Notes: a model not told the origin generated them from the letters alone. Shown: positions 36,398 through 46,095, numbered from the stretch's first letter. The stretch: DNA of 64,000 nt from [Phormidium] sp. LEGE 05292 (GCF_015207735.1 NZ_JADEWG010000002.1:62001-126000); one strand, 5' to 3'. Numbers and translations are program-made.

Positions 36398-38410
36398 ATG
36401 TTTAATTCTCATGAATGGTATCAACAAAAGAAGCAAGAAACATTAACTTTGGTTCAGTCAGCAATTACTTTATCTCAAAACCAAGGCAATCAAAAATTTG
36501 ACCGACGACTACAGGACGCACGAAAACGTTTGATTGAAGGGAAATTATTAGTAGTTGTATGTGGTGAGTTTAAGGAAGGGAAATCAAGTTTACTCAATGC
36601 TCTACTTAATGAAATTAATGACGATCTATTCCCTGTAGATTCAGACATTGCTACAGGCATTGTAACTACTATCAGTTATGGAGAACAAGAAAAAATTACA
36701 GTAATTTTAGGAGAACCAGGCAAAGAAGAGCAAATACAAATTCAGAGGCATCAAATTGATGAATATGTTAACGAGCAACGCAATAAGGGAAAACAAGCTC
36801 GAATGCTAACAATTCAAGCTCCAAACTCTCAACTTAAAGAGGGTTTAGTTTTGGTTGATACACCTGGTGTAGGAGGATTAAACACACAACATACTGGAAT
36901 TACATACGGTTTCATTCCTGAAGCTGATGTGATTCTATTTGTTAGTGATGTCAAAGCTCCACTATCAACAGACGAACTAAAATTTTTGAAGTTTATCACA
37001 GAGCGTTGTCCTGATATTATTCCTAACATTATCTTCGTCGCTACCAAAATAGATGCTAATGCTAATTATGAAGAGATTGTAGAGAATAATCGGGAGAAAC
37101 TGTCCCAAGTGCTGAAGCGTTCGGGTAAAGAAATTACCATTATTCCTGTCTCCAGTCATATCAAATTAGAGTATTTAAGATCTAAACATCTAGAAGATTT
37201 AGAGGATAGTAATTTCCAAGCACTAGAGAACGAACTTTGGCAACTGCTTAATCAGCGTGGCGGCTACACCTTACTAATGCGATCGTTTGGGGAACTTGGT
37301 TCAGTTTTAAAGGAAATGAGAATTCCCCTACAAGCACAACTATCAGCGTGTCAGCAGCAGAGCGAACTGGAGGTGAAAAAACTGGAACAGCAGTTCCAAA
37401 AAGAGCGAGAACGCCTAGCCGAACTGGAAACTAACAATGCCAACTGGCAAAGGCAGTTAAACAGAGGTCTTGAAGATATCAGTGTAGAAATATCCAATCA
37501 ATTTCAGAGAGGGTTTGCTAAGATTGGCACTTGGGCTAATGGATACATAGCAGATGAGAAATTGTTAGTAAACCCGGCAGAAATAGCTGCGCTAATTGAG
37601 CGAGATATTGATACATTAATGTCTGCGTTAGGTCGTCAATTGAGTCAAGCAGCATCTAAGTTACATTTTAAGATTGAGGCAACAAGCGGTTTAAATTTAA
37701 ATTTTGTCGATTCTGAATATTTGGATTGGGAAAAAACTCAACTTTCAACTGAAAATATCCAAATTAAGCAAGCAGGATGGTGGGAAAAAAGTCTGAATGC
37801 CACCCGCTCTGCTATGTTTAACGCCTCTGCTGGTTCTGTTGTTGGTGGCGGATTCGGGGCAGCAATTGGAGGTTTTCTTGGTAGTCTGCTAGGAGGTATT
37901 GGTGCTATCCCTGGAGCGGTAATTGGTGGCAAAATTGGGGCAGCAATTGGTGGAGTAGCTGGTAGTGCATCAGGTGTTAGACAAGGATTGTCTCAACTTA
38001 GAGAGCGAGACTTCGCCTCAGTTAGGAATAAAGTGACACCAATGATTAATCAGTTTATTAGTGAAAGTAGACAGCTTTGTAACCAGAGTTTGACAGATGC
38101 TATCAGAAGTTTAAAACGGTCAATGGAGGATGAGTTAAGCGAACAAATTCGACAACTCAAACAAACTTGCGATCGCACTATCCGGTCGATTCAAGATACC
38201 CATAGGCTAACCGAACAACAAAAAGCTGAAAAAATTAAGGCTCTTACGATCCCTCTCCAGACCCTAGAGCAAATCCACAAAAGCGTTGCGACTCTAGCTA
38301 GTGCTGTAATTAAACAAAAAGAGATGGCAGAACAGCATCAAGTTGCTGTTGCAACTCAATCAAATAAGACAGATGACGCTGATTATGGTGAGGATTGGGC
38401 AGATGGATGA
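36398..38410 (+). CDS. dynamin-family GTPase with glycine-zipper membrane segment
   Basis: 670-aa bacterial dynamin-like GTPase. G1 is GEFKEGKSS at 56-64, G3 is DTPG at 154-157, and G4 is TKID at 216-219. A coiled coil spans about 320-390. A Gly/Ala zipper (GGGFGAAIGGFLGSLLGG and following) near 475-525 is a probable membrane-insertion element. The C-terminal helices would complete the stalk. Such proteins remodel or fuse membranes using GTP. The next dynamin-like gene overlaps its end by eight bases, and paired dynamins of this sort often act as hetero-oligomers. Confidence 0.88.
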   Translation: MFNSHEWYQQKKQETLTLVQSAITLSQNQGNQKFDRRLQDARKRLIEGKLLVVVCGEFKEGKSSLLNALLNEINDDLFPVDSDIATGIVTTISYGEQEKITVILGEPGKEEQIQIQRHQIDEYVNEQRNKGKQARMLTIQAPNSQLKEGLVLVDTPGVGGLNTQHTGITYGFIPEADVILFVSDVKAPLSTDELKFLKFITERCPDIIPNIIFVATKIDANANYEEIVENNREKLSQVLKRSGKEITIIPVSSHIKLEYLRSKHLEDLEDSNFQALENELWQLLNQRGGYTLLMRSFGELGSVLKEMRIPLQAQLSACQQQSELEVKKLEQQFQKERERLAELETNNANWQRQLNRGLEDISVEISNQFQRGFAKIGTWANGYIADEKLLVNPAEIAALIERDIDTLMSALGRQLSQAASKLHFKIEATSGLNLNFVDSEYLDWEKTQLSTENIQIKQAGWWEKSLNATRSAMFNASAGSVVGGGFGAAIGGFLGSLLGGIGAIPGAVIGGKIGAAIGGVAGSASGVRQGLSQLRERDFASVRNKVTPMINQFISESRQLCNQSLTDAIRSLKRSMEDELSEQIRQLKQTCDRTIRSIQDTHRLTEQQKAEKIKALTIPLQTLEQIHKSVATLASAVIKQKEMAEQHQVAVATQSNKTDDADYGEDWADG

Positions 38411-39962
38411 AACAACATTACAACAGCAGGTGGAAAACCTCTTTGATTTTTGGTGCGGCTCAATTCAGAATCGTCCTAACCTAGCGAACTTATATCAGAC
38501 TCTGAAACAGTGTCAGCAGCGACTGCGGCAACCAATGCGAGTGGCGATCGTCGGCAAGATCAAGGCTGGTAAATCCACGATGATGAATGGATTGCTAGGA
38601 GAAAAAGTTGTTCCCACTGGTTCAGTAGAAGCGACTTTTAATGTTAACTGGTTCAAGTATGGCGAACAAAAATCCCTACTGGTAAATTACAAAGATGGTA
38701 AGAACCCAGAATCAAAATCTTTTGATGAATTAGAACGTTTGACTTTACGAGCTAAGGAAAACTACGATTACTTATTGGGTATTAAATATATTGAGGTATT
38801 GTACCCAAACCATATCTTAAAAGAGCTAAATCTGATTGATACACCTGGGTTAGCATCCTATTATCAAGATGACTCAGAAAATACCCGCGAATTCCTAAAC
38901 TTACACGGTCAAGAACTTACTCAAGTAACTCAATCTGAAGCCTCTAATGCAGACGCAGTGTTGTTTTTATTTGATAAAAGTATTTCTGAGTCAGTTAGGG
39001 AAACGATGGCTCAATTTCAGGGCGCTGCCGCAGGACAAGCAACACCCATCAATGCTATTGGTGTACTAACCAAAGTTGATGATTACTGGTCAGATAAAGA
39101 TCAACCTATTAAAAAAGGTTTAGAAATTGCCGATCGGTTGCAACGCGACCACTCAGAACTAAGGAACTTGTTGTATACAATTCGCCCTATCTGCGGTTTG
39201 TTAGCTTTTGGCGCACAAACTTTAACAACAGAGGAATTTAAAACCTTGACCCAACTAGCTTACTTGTCTGAAGAACGTTCTGAGAGATTAATCAAGGATG
39301 CAAGACGATTTAGCCAGCGTGATTACCCAGATGAACCAGATATTCCCCCAGCTTCTGAGAGAAAATTGGTGTTACATCGATTGGGACAATATGGAGTATG
39401 GTTAGCTTGCACTATTATTCGTTCTGGAGTTAGTGATGCCAAACTACTTGCTAGGCAACTATTACAAAGTAGTGGAATTCCAGAACTATACGATTTGATA
39501 GTTTCTCACTTTGGTAATCGGGCTTTTTTAATCAAGCTAAATACTGGATTACAACAGATCAAAGCAGCTTGTTTCTTAGAATGTCAAAGATTGGAAGGTG
39601 TAGATTGCCAACTAGCCGCCCAGATAGCAGGACAATTTGGCAGGCTAGAAGACGATGAGCATTCTTTACAAGAACTAAGAGTTCTACGGAATTATTACGA
39701 GGCAAAACTTAATTTCAGTGATGCTGACGTAGAACAATTATTGGCAGTAACTGGTGAGAATGGAACCTCATTAGAATCCCGCTTAGGGCTGGCTGAAAAT
39801 ACTGCTGTATCAGAGATGATTTCTACCGCTGCTAGAAGGGTGCAAGAATGGAATCAACGAACAAACGATTATTTAGGTGCTGATGGTCAAACTATTGATG
39901 CCGCTAGAGTTTTAGCTCATTCTTACGAAAGAATACTTTATTCACTCAAACACAACAAATAG
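38403..39962 (+). CDS. second dynamin-family GTPase
   Basis: 519-aa GTPase. G1 is GKIKAGKST at 51-59, G3 DTPG at 146-149 and G4 TKVD at 223-226. The C-terminal part is helical and lacks the glycine zipper of its partner. I start it at the ATG that overlaps the previous stop, because GGTGAGG lies nine bases upstream; a TTG start further up is unlikely. Overlap and family suggest obligate partnership with the preceding dynamin. Confidence 0.85.
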   Translation: MDETTLQQQVENLFDFWCGSIQNRPNLANLYQTLKQCQQRLRQPMRVAIVGKIKAGKSTMMNGLLGEKVVPTGSVEATFNVNWFKYGEQKSLLVNYKDGKNPESKSFDELERLTLRAKENYDYLLGIKYIEVLYPNHILKELNLIDTPGLASYYQDDSENTREFLNLHGQELTQVTQSEASNADAVLFLFDKSISESVRETMAQFQGAAAGQATPINAIGVLTKVDDYWSDKDQPIKKGLEIADRLQRDHSELRNLLYTIRPICGLLAFGAQTLTTEEFKTLTQLAYLSEERSERLIKDARRFSQRDYPDEPDIPPASERKLVLHRLGQYGVWLACTIIRSGVSDAKLLARQLLQSSGIPELYDLIVSHFGNRAFLIKLNTGLQQIKAACFLECQRLEGVDCQLAAQIAGQFGRLEDDEHSLQELRVLRNYYEAKLNFSDADVEQLLAVTGENGTSLESRLGLAENTAVSEMISTAARRVQEWNQRTNDYLGADGQTIDAARVLAHSYERILYSLKHNK

Positions 39963-39967
39963 GTCTT

Positions 39968-40603
39968 ATGGATAGTTATTTTGCGCTTTTTGAAACCTTT
40001 TCCCCTTGGATATTACTGATTTTAGGGACAATTTTTTGGTTACTCCATAACCAAAAGCTCCAAAAACAACGGCTAGAGGAACTCGATTTAGCATGTAGAG
40101 TAGAGGCGATCGCCCGAAAGTTGAGCGAGCTATCGCCAGAAGCTCCCGAGCAATCCCAGAATGAGATAGTCACGTCCCTAAGATCTACTTACTCATTCTT
40201 AGAACGGTTGTCAGAAAAAGAAGTCATATCTGAAAATTTTCAAAAAAAGGTAATACCTGAAAACTATTCCGAACCATCAGAGAAACCTTTACAACTATCT
40301 GGTACAGCCAAAGAATTAATTAAAGTTCGAGATTGGGTATTACTTGCAAAAACTGGGAGTGAATCTATAAAGCCTGAAATGTTCGATTCTTTATATCGTC
40401 AGTTAGGGCAAGTCTTAGAAAAAGAAGGAGTAACTTCTTTAGAAGAAACTGGTACATACAATGTTGAACGGCAACAAATAGTTGGTACACAGCCTACTAA
40501 CGATCCATCGCTAGACGAGCAGATTTGTGAAACCATCAGACCTGGGTATCTGTTTCAAGGCCGCTTAATTCGATCGCAGGAAGTTGTTATCTATACAACA
40601 TAA
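39968..40603 (+). CDS. membrane-anchored GrpE-like nucleotide-exchange factor
   Basis: 211-aa protein. One N-terminal membrane segment (WILLILGTIFWLL, about 14-26) is followed by a coiled coil and linker. The last 60 residues resemble the GrpE beta head: EETGTYNVERQQIVGTQPTN, then DPSLDEQICETIRPGYLFQG, then RLIRSQEVVIY. GrpE proteins release ADP from Hsp70. The likely partner is the Hsp70-TPR fusion eight kilobases upstream in the same array, placing that chaperone at a membrane. The family call rests on the C-terminal motif and is moderately strong. The gene follows the second dynamin gene by five bases. Confidence 0.7.
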   Translation: MDSYFALFETFSPWILLILGTIFWLLHNQKLQKQRLEELDLACRVEAIARKLSELSPEAPEQSQNEIVTSLRSTYSFLERLSEKEVISENFQKKVIPENYSEPSEKPLQLSGTAKELIKVRDWVLLAKTGSESIKPEMFDSLYRQLGQVLEKEGVTSLEETGTYNVERQQIVGTQPTNDPSLDEQICETIRPGYLFQGRLIRSQEVVIYTT

Positions 40604-40747
40604 ACTAACTGTATTAAAACACTCTAGTCTTGCATATAGGCATTCTTGGGGAAACAGACCCCCCACAGTAATACAACGCCTGTTTAAGTTTTTTCGTCCT
40701 TCCTCGGAGGCATGATAACCATAGTTCTTTAAATTTTTATTTGCTGA

Positions 40748-40933
40748 TTGTCAATACTCATTTTAGATTCAGTTTCATACTGGTGGGGTGATCTTATTTT
40801 GCGTCTGGTAAAACGCTTATCTATCAAGCATTCTGAGAATCAAAGCCAAGGTGAAAACCAGGCTGGTAGCGATACAGATGACTTGAAAGAAAAATATGAA
40901 CACAAACCACCGCTATATTCAGCCCCTTGTTGA
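40748..40933 (+). CDS. possible small protein, 61 aa
   Basis: Short frame with a hydrophobic first third (SVSYWWGDLILRLVKRL) and a polar end that overlaps the methyltransferase start by 38 bases. The start would be TTG with no ribosome site. It could be a leader peptide or a chance frame. Confidence 0.25.
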   Translation: MSILILDSVSYWWGDLILRLVKRLSIKHSENQSQGENQAGSDTDDLKEKYEHKPPLYSAPC

Positions 40934-41954
40934 GGAAAGATTAGAAACCCGGTTAGGTAATAGCCAATCTAATCAGTTTGTACGCATTCAAGATTTGAAG
41001 CCAGCAATTTTTGAATCAGTAAATCAGTGGCTATTTTATCTGCACGAGCAATTCCCTCAAGTATCAAAGGTTCTCGATCTAAACTCCATCAATAACCGCC
41101 TTCACTACTTGATAGATTCCGGTCAAATTGGTACTAACGAATTTAGTGAAAATGGTCGAGGTGAAGAGTATACGAATAGCATTGAAATCTATCCGCTAGC
41201 TCGTCAAGAAGGCACTGTTGATTTACTCAAGCTAACCCATCCTCAAAAGGAAATCAGATTTTCAAAGAATTATCTTGTAGCAGATTTGCTAGCAGGAGAT
41301 GGGTATATCAATAAAATTTCCAATGCCTTATTGTCTGAAGAGCAGAGACCTACTGTGCTTAATTCAGATTTATCTTCATACATGATTAAACGCTGCCTTA
41401 ACCAGGGTTTTGCTGGTATGTTACAAAGCGCAGATGACTTATTTTGGTTCCTTTCTAAATCAATTGATGCTGTCATTTTTGCTTATGGTACGCATCATAT
41501 TCCAAAAGAACAACGCCCTCAAGCAGCCCGTGAAGCTGCTCGAATTCTGAAACAGGGTGGACGTTGGGTAATGCATGACTTTGAAGAAGGCTCTAGCATG
41601 GCTAATTGGTTTGCTCAAGTAGTTAATAAATACTCTAAAACTCGCCATGATTATCCCCACTTTACTCAGCAAGAGATGTTGAATTTAGCTCAGTATGCTG
41701 ATTTGGAAGATGTGCAGTTAGACTATATCCCCGATCCATTTGTTGTCCAGGCTCCCACAGAATATGATGCTGTTTCGCTCTTAGCTAAATACGTCATCAA
41801 TATGTACGGTTTGAGTGCTCTGAATGGTGATATCGAGAAAACTGTACAACTTTTGGATAAATACTTTGGGCTTCGTGTTTGCCAAATTCAGTCCTCTATT
41901 TATGAAGCACGGGTTGTCCGCAATGCTCTGGTTTGTCACGGTACAAAACCCTAG
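40896..41954 (+). CDS. class I SAM-dependent methyltransferase
   Basis: 352-aa methyltransferase of the UbiE/Methyltransf_11 style. Residues about 128-139 hold motif I (VADLLAGDGYIN). The post-I/II region has DAVIFAYGTHHIPKEQR, followed by ILKQGGRWVMHDFEEG, typical of these enzymes. The N-terminal 100 residues are an extra domain, perhaps for substrate recognition. A strong hairpin terminator follows. The next genes encode a desaturase and an oxidoreductase, so a lipid or small-molecule tailoring pathway is plausible. The substrate cannot be told. Confidence 0.8.
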   Translation: MNTNHRYIQPLVEERLETRLGNSQSNQFVRIQDLKPAIFESVNQWLFYLHEQFPQVSKVLDLNSINNRLHYLIDSGQIGTNEFSENGRGEEYTNSIEIYPLARQEGTVDLLKLTHPQKEIRFSKNYLVADLLAGDGYINKISNALLSEEQRPTVLNSDLSSYMIKRCLNQGFAGMLQSADDLFWFLSKSIDAVIFAYGTHHIPKEQRPQAAREAARILKQGGRWVMHDFEEGSSMANWFAQVVNKYSKTRHDYPHFTQQEMLNLAQYADLEDVQLDYIPDPFVVQAPTEYDAVSLLAKYVINMYGLSALNGDIEKTVQLLDKYFGLRVCQIQSSIYEARVVRNALVCHGTKP

Positions 41955-41966
41955 CTAGCTCTATCT

Positions 41967-42012
41967 GAGGCAGTTAGTTTTTTTTTGAATTGACTGCCTT
42001 CGGTTTTTTTTT
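41967..42012 (+). terminator. rho-independent terminator after the methyltransferase
   Basis: AGGCAGT and ACTGCCT pair around a T-rich loop, followed by CGG and a run of nine T. It ends the methyltransferase transcript just before the desaturase gene. Confidence 0.65.
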
Positions 42013-42042
42013 GAGTCATACAAGATTAACTGAGGTTTAATT

Positions 42043-43272
42043 ATGCCAAACATAGATTTATCACCTAAAGTTGAGGTGAAATGCTCTTTATCTTCGGAGT
42101 CTAGAACAAGCCAAACCGATTATAGAGAGTCAATGGCAAAGTTACCAGGTTTCATGCAAGGCTTACTTACTTGGGTAACAGGCAAACCCCTCAAAGAGCA
42201 ATTATTACAGACTAAAACCCCAATCTACCATCTAGCAATGGTATTGACAATTTTGCTCGTCGGAACTTTACTGAGTATTTTTGCTGTACTCGCTCAAGGG
42301 GTTTGGCTACTACTGCTATTGCCAGGTTGGATTTTTACTGTTTCAGGGGCGCGTCAGCTTCAAGTAGTAATTGTTCATCATTGCGCTCACGCCAATTTTA
42401 CCCGCAACCGCTCTTTGGATCGGCGCTTAGGTCAGATTATTTCAACCATCCTTCTATTCAGAGAATTTGATGGGTATCAGCAGGATCATATAAAACATCA
42501 TGCAGATCCTTCTGCTGTTGATGACGAGACGGTCAAATTTTTGCGCTTGCTCTTGGGCATAAGAGAGGGAATGAGCGTGCGCGAACAATGGCAAAGATTG
42601 TGGTTCAGCTTAGTGTCACCCATTTTCCACGCTCAGTTCCTAGCTGCTAGATTAATTTCTAGCTTGGGTTCGACTTCTGTTACTCATAGAGTTTTAACTT
42701 GGTCATCTCTGATTATTGTTCTGACAATGGTAACTTTAAGCAGCAGTTGGCATATCTTCTTAATAGTATGGGTCTTTCCCCTGACAGTGCTTTATCAAAT
42801 CAGTACCACTTTGCGTCTTTGTTCTGAGCATCTCCGTTTACCAACCCTCAAAGATAATGCCAGAAGAGATAAGCAATCTTACAGTCAAGCCACAGTTGGT
42901 ATATTTCTAGGAGATCCAGTACCCGATTTTACTCTGCCTTTCTGGTCGCAATTAAAGCAGTGGTTTTGGTGGTATCTGAGACTGGCACTAATACATATTC
43001 CAACTAGAGCCTTTATTCTGGTAGGCGATTGCCCCCATCATGATTATCATCACAGACATCCAAACGGCAATTGGGCTAACGCAACAGTTGCGAGGCAACA
43101 AGATATTGATGCTGGGTGTCCTAGTTGGAATGAACCTTACAGAGAAGTAGCTGGTTTATGGGCAGCAATTGAGTTGGCTTTCCAATCCATTAGCCAACAA
43201 GAACCTGTAGTTATTGCCCAAACTAACGAGCCTATTCACAAACTCTATACCGTAAGTGCAGAAGAGGGATAG
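42043..43272 (+). CDS. membrane fatty-acid desaturase
   Basis: 409-aa integral-membrane desaturase/hydroxylase. Several hydrophobic helices occur (about 62-105, 215-260, 315-335). Three His boxes that bind the di-iron centre are visible: HHCAH at 112-116, HIKHH at 149-153 and HHDYHHRH near 335-345. It would introduce a double bond or hydroxyl group into an acyl chain. The N-terminal 35 residues are polar. It has its own upstream region after the methyltransferase terminator. A substrate cannot be assigned. Confidence 0.85.
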   Translation: MPNIDLSPKVEVKCSLSSESRTSQTDYRESMAKLPGFMQGLLTWVTGKPLKEQLLQTKTPIYHLAMVLTILLVGTLLSIFAVLAQGVWLLLLLPGWIFTVSGARQLQVVIVHHCAHANFTRNRSLDRRLGQIISTILLFREFDGYQQDHIKHHADPSAVDDETVKFLRLLLGIREGMSVREQWQRLWFSLVSPIFHAQFLAARLISSLGSTSVTHRVLTWSSLIIVLTMVTLSSSWHIFLIVWVFPLTVLYQISTTLRLCSEHLRLPTLKDNARRDKQSYSQATVGIFLGDPVPDFTLPFWSQLKQWFWWYLRLALIHIPTRAFILVGDCPHHDYHHRHPNGNWANATVARQQDIDAGCPSWNEPYREVAGLWAAIELAFQSISQQEPVVIAQTNEPIHKLYTVSAEEG

Positions 43273-43309
43273 TATTGTCAGGCAGTCGGCTCAGGGTTAT
43301 TGATTGTAG

Positions 43310-43336
43310 TGGGTTCTGAGGAATTCCTCTAACCCA
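43310..43336 (+). terminator. palindromic hairpin after the desaturase
   Basis: TGGGTT and AACCCA enclose the palindrome GAGGAATTCCTC, followed by AATTTTATT. It may terminate the desaturase transcript. Confidence 0.45.
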
Positions 43337-43367
43337 TAATTTTATTGCCTATTCTCTAGGAGTAACT

Positions 43368-43958
43368 ATGAAGGCAATTTTAGTTAAGAACTACGATGGA
43401 TCGGAACAGTTACAGCTAACTGAAGTGCCACAACCAGAAATCTCCCCTGTTGATATTCTGATCGAATTGGAAGCTGCTGGGGTGAACTTTGTTGATGTGT
43501 ATGAACGCTCTGGGGTTTATTCCAATCTTCAACTACCTTATATTCCTGGTAAGGAAGGTGCAGGGGTAGTTGTAGGTAAAGGAGAGATGGTTAAAAACTT
43601 TGCTATCGGCGAGCGAGTGGCTTTTCCTTATATTAATTGCGGTAGCTATGCTGAATATGTAGCGATTCCAGCTTCTCAAGCCGTATCCTTACCAGCAGAG
43701 ATTGACTTTATCACAGGTGCTGGTTGTTTATTACAGGGGTTAACTGCTCATTTCTTAACCCATGATACTTTTCGATTAGGAACGGGGCATACTGCTTTAA
43801 TCCACGCAGCTGCTGGGGGAGTAGGTCTGCTAGCAGTGCAAATGGCCAAGCTAAGGGGAGCGACAGTTATTGGCACTGTTTCAACAGAAATCAAGGCTCA
43901 AATGGTTAAAAAGGCTGGGGCTGATTATGTAATCCGTTATGACCAAGAAGATTTTGTC
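43368..43958 (+). CDS. NADPH:quinone oxidoreductase, exon 1 (interrupted by group II intron)
   Basis: First 197 codons of a zinc-independent medium-chain dehydrogenase/quinone oxidoreductase. Typical features are AAGVNFVDVYERSGVY, PGKEGAGVV, GLTAHFL and the nucleotide-binding loop HAAAGGVGLLAVQMAK. The family sequence continues to DYVIRYDQEDFV and is then broken by a GTGCG intron start. Without splicing the frame runs into the intron and stops after another 15 codons. It follows the desaturase in the same direction. A role in reductive tailoring of a lipid or quinone is possible. Confidence 0.85.
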
Positions 43959-46095
43959 GTGCGATTCGTTGTAGCCGAATCAGTGAATAAAACCACAAAA
44001 AAATAACGCTACTCACAGCCATTTAGAGGCTGTGAAACTCTCAAGATGATGAGGGTGCAAGCCCCTCCCATCAGGTAAGGATGTGACTCCCAATCTAGCC
44101 ACAGCGACCAGACTCGGAATTCTGGAGACTGAAGCTGGCAGTAGGGCGCAATCAGAGCTTGACCGAAAGCACACTGGCGCTAGGGAAGTTCCCAAGGTGA
44201 AACATAGCCTAAAAAAGCAACTCATCTTCAAGCCGGACGGAAAAGAATAACCCCCCGGACTTCGCTAGAGTAAAAACTCGCTAGCTTATGCCAAAGAGAC
44301 TAGCCTTACCTTGGGTTTCTAGCAGTTGAAATGGCTACACCTAACGGAACAAGACAATCGCTTGAGGGAACGAAGAAAAACGAGTCTAAGGTCTTGGGAA
44401 AGGTCGAACCCCAGGTAGACATGACGAGATGTGGAACCCCTTAGATTCGGGTAGGATTCAGCGTAATTGCTGAAAGGCAATCAGAATACAGAAATAGGAG
44501 TAGAGCATGATTGGGCGCAGCCTAAGTGCTAGCGAATTTTGGAAAAAGCTACCCTGGAAGCAATTTCGGCGTAATCTATTCCGCCTACAAGTAAGACTGT
44601 ACAAAGCTATTCGAGCCAATGACCTGCGGAAAGCTAAGTCATTACAAAAGCTAATTCTGAAGTCCCGTGCAGCAAGGCTATTGGCAATCCGTCAAGTAAC
44701 ACAGCTAAACGCAGGAAGGAAAACCCCCGGTATTGACGGCAAAGCGTCCCTGACACATCAAGAACGCTTAGATTTGAGTACAAGACTCAAGTTGAATGTT
44801 AACACCTGGAAGCACCAAGGGTTGAGAGAAATTCCTATACCAAAAAAAGATGGGTCAACCCGGATTCTCAAAGTGCCTACCATAGCAGATAGGGCTTGGC
44901 AATGCCTCGTCAAGTACGCCTTGGAACCTGCACATGAAGCTACATTTCATGCTCGGAGTTACGGATTTAGGCCAGGAAGAGCGGTACAGGACGCTCAGAA
45001 ATTCCTGTTCTTAAATCTAAACTCAAAAGCGAATGGAAGCACTAAATATGTCATCGAATTAGACATCGAAAAATGCTTTGACCGAATAAGTCATACCGCC
45101 ATCATGGATAGACTCATTGCCCCACTAAGCATTCGCAACGGGATCTACCGTTGCCTAAAATCAGGAGTAAACCCAGAGTTCCCAGAACAAGGAACGCCCC
45201 AAGGCGGAGTATTTAGCCCACTATTGGCTAATATTGCATTAAACGGTATCGAATCCATACACCAATCAGTCAGGTACGCCGATGATATGGTGTTCATATT
45301 GAAGCCCGAAGATGACGAACGAAAAATACTTGACAAAATCAGTCAGTTCCTTTCTCAAAGAGGAATGAAGGTTAGTGAAAAGAAGACAAAAATCACCGCA
45401 TCGACAGATGGATTTGACTTTCTAGGATGGCATTTTAAAGTGCAAAAGAACGGAAAGTTTCGGAGTCAGCCCTCTGAGGAAAACTTCAAAAAGTTCCGAG
45501 AGAAGGTCAAGAAAATCGTCAACAACTCGAATTATGGGGCAATGGTTAAAGCCCAAAAGCTAGCACCCATTGTCAGAGGTTGGAGAAACTATCACCAGTT
45601 CTGTAAGTTAGATGGCCCAAGATTTAATTTATGGCACATCAACAAGAGAGCCTGGAAGGTATTCAACAAAGAAAGTAAGCTTAATCGATATCAGGTAGAT
45701 GACCTGATAAGAAAAGCATTTCCGGCTGTCCCTTACCACGAAAACAAATTCGTAAATGTTAAAGGAGACAAGTCACCTTTCGACGGAGATACTCTGTACT
45801 GGACAAAGCGCAATAGCGCATTGTATGACGGTACGACCTCTAAGATGCTTAAAAAGCATAACCATACTTGTGGATACTGTGGGCTTCTCTTCATCGGAGA
45901 AGAAAAGGTGCATCTGCATCATATAGACGGCAATCATAGCAACTGGAAAACTAATAACTTAATGGTTGTACACGAAAGCTGCCACGATTATATTCACATG
46001 AGCAACTAAGATTGTCGGAAGCTGGGTGCGATGAAAGCCGCACGCCCAGATTTAACTGAGAGGGGCGAGGGGTAATGCCCTCCCTCGACTCAACC
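43959..46095 (+). mobile_element. group II intron with encoded maturase
   Basis: The 5' end is the consensus GTGCGA, followed by TTCGTTGTAGCCGAATC as in domain I. Domain V is visible at about 46019-46052 (GGGTGCGATGAAAGCCGCAC), and a domain VI hairpin ends near CTCAAC with a likely branch A at 46088. The 3' border at 46095 is set by the host reading frame; 46094 would suit the usual AC end but breaks the frame. GACAA at 44353-44357 could be EBS1, pairing with TTGTC at the exon 1 end. The insertion is in sense orientation inside a quinone oxidoreductase gene. Confidence 0.9.
44507..46009 (+). CDS. ltrA: group II intron reverse transcriptase/maturase with HNH endonuclease
   Basis: 500-aa multifunctional intron-encoded protein. 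The reverse-transcriptase domain (about 60-330) has GIDG, the YGFRPGR block and the YADD catalytic box at 257-260. The maturase X domain follows (about 345-420). The C-terminal HNH domain (about 450-497) shows CGYCG, HLHHIDGNH, and CHDYIH, so it can cleave target DNA. It should assist splicing and homing of its own intron. AGGAG lies six bases before the ATG. All motifs look intact, so the element may be active. Confidence 0.95.
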   Translation: MIGRSLSASEFWKKLPWKQFRRNLFRLQVRLYKAIRANDLRKAKSLQKLILKSRAARLLAIRQVTQLNAGRKTPGIDGKASLTHQERLDLSTRLKLNVNTWKHQGLREIPIPKKDGSTRILKVPTIADRAWQCLVKYALEPAHEATFHARSYGFRPGRAVQDAQKFLFLNLNSKANGSTKYVIELDIEKCFDRISHTAIMDRLIAPLSIRNGIYRCLKSGVNPEFPEQGTPQGGVFSPLLANIALNGIESIHQSVRYADDMVFILKPEDDERKILDKISQFLSQRGMKVSEKKTKITASTDGFDFLGWHFKVQKNGKFRSQPSEENFKKFREKVKKIVNNSNYGAMVKAQKLAPIVRGWRNYHQFCKLDGPRFNLWHINKRAWKVFNKESKLNRYQVDDLIRKAFPAVPYHENKFVNVKGDKSPFDGDTLYWTKRNSALYDGTTSKMLKKHNHTCGYCGLLFIGEEKVHLHHIDGNHSNWKTNNLMVVHESCHDYIHMSN

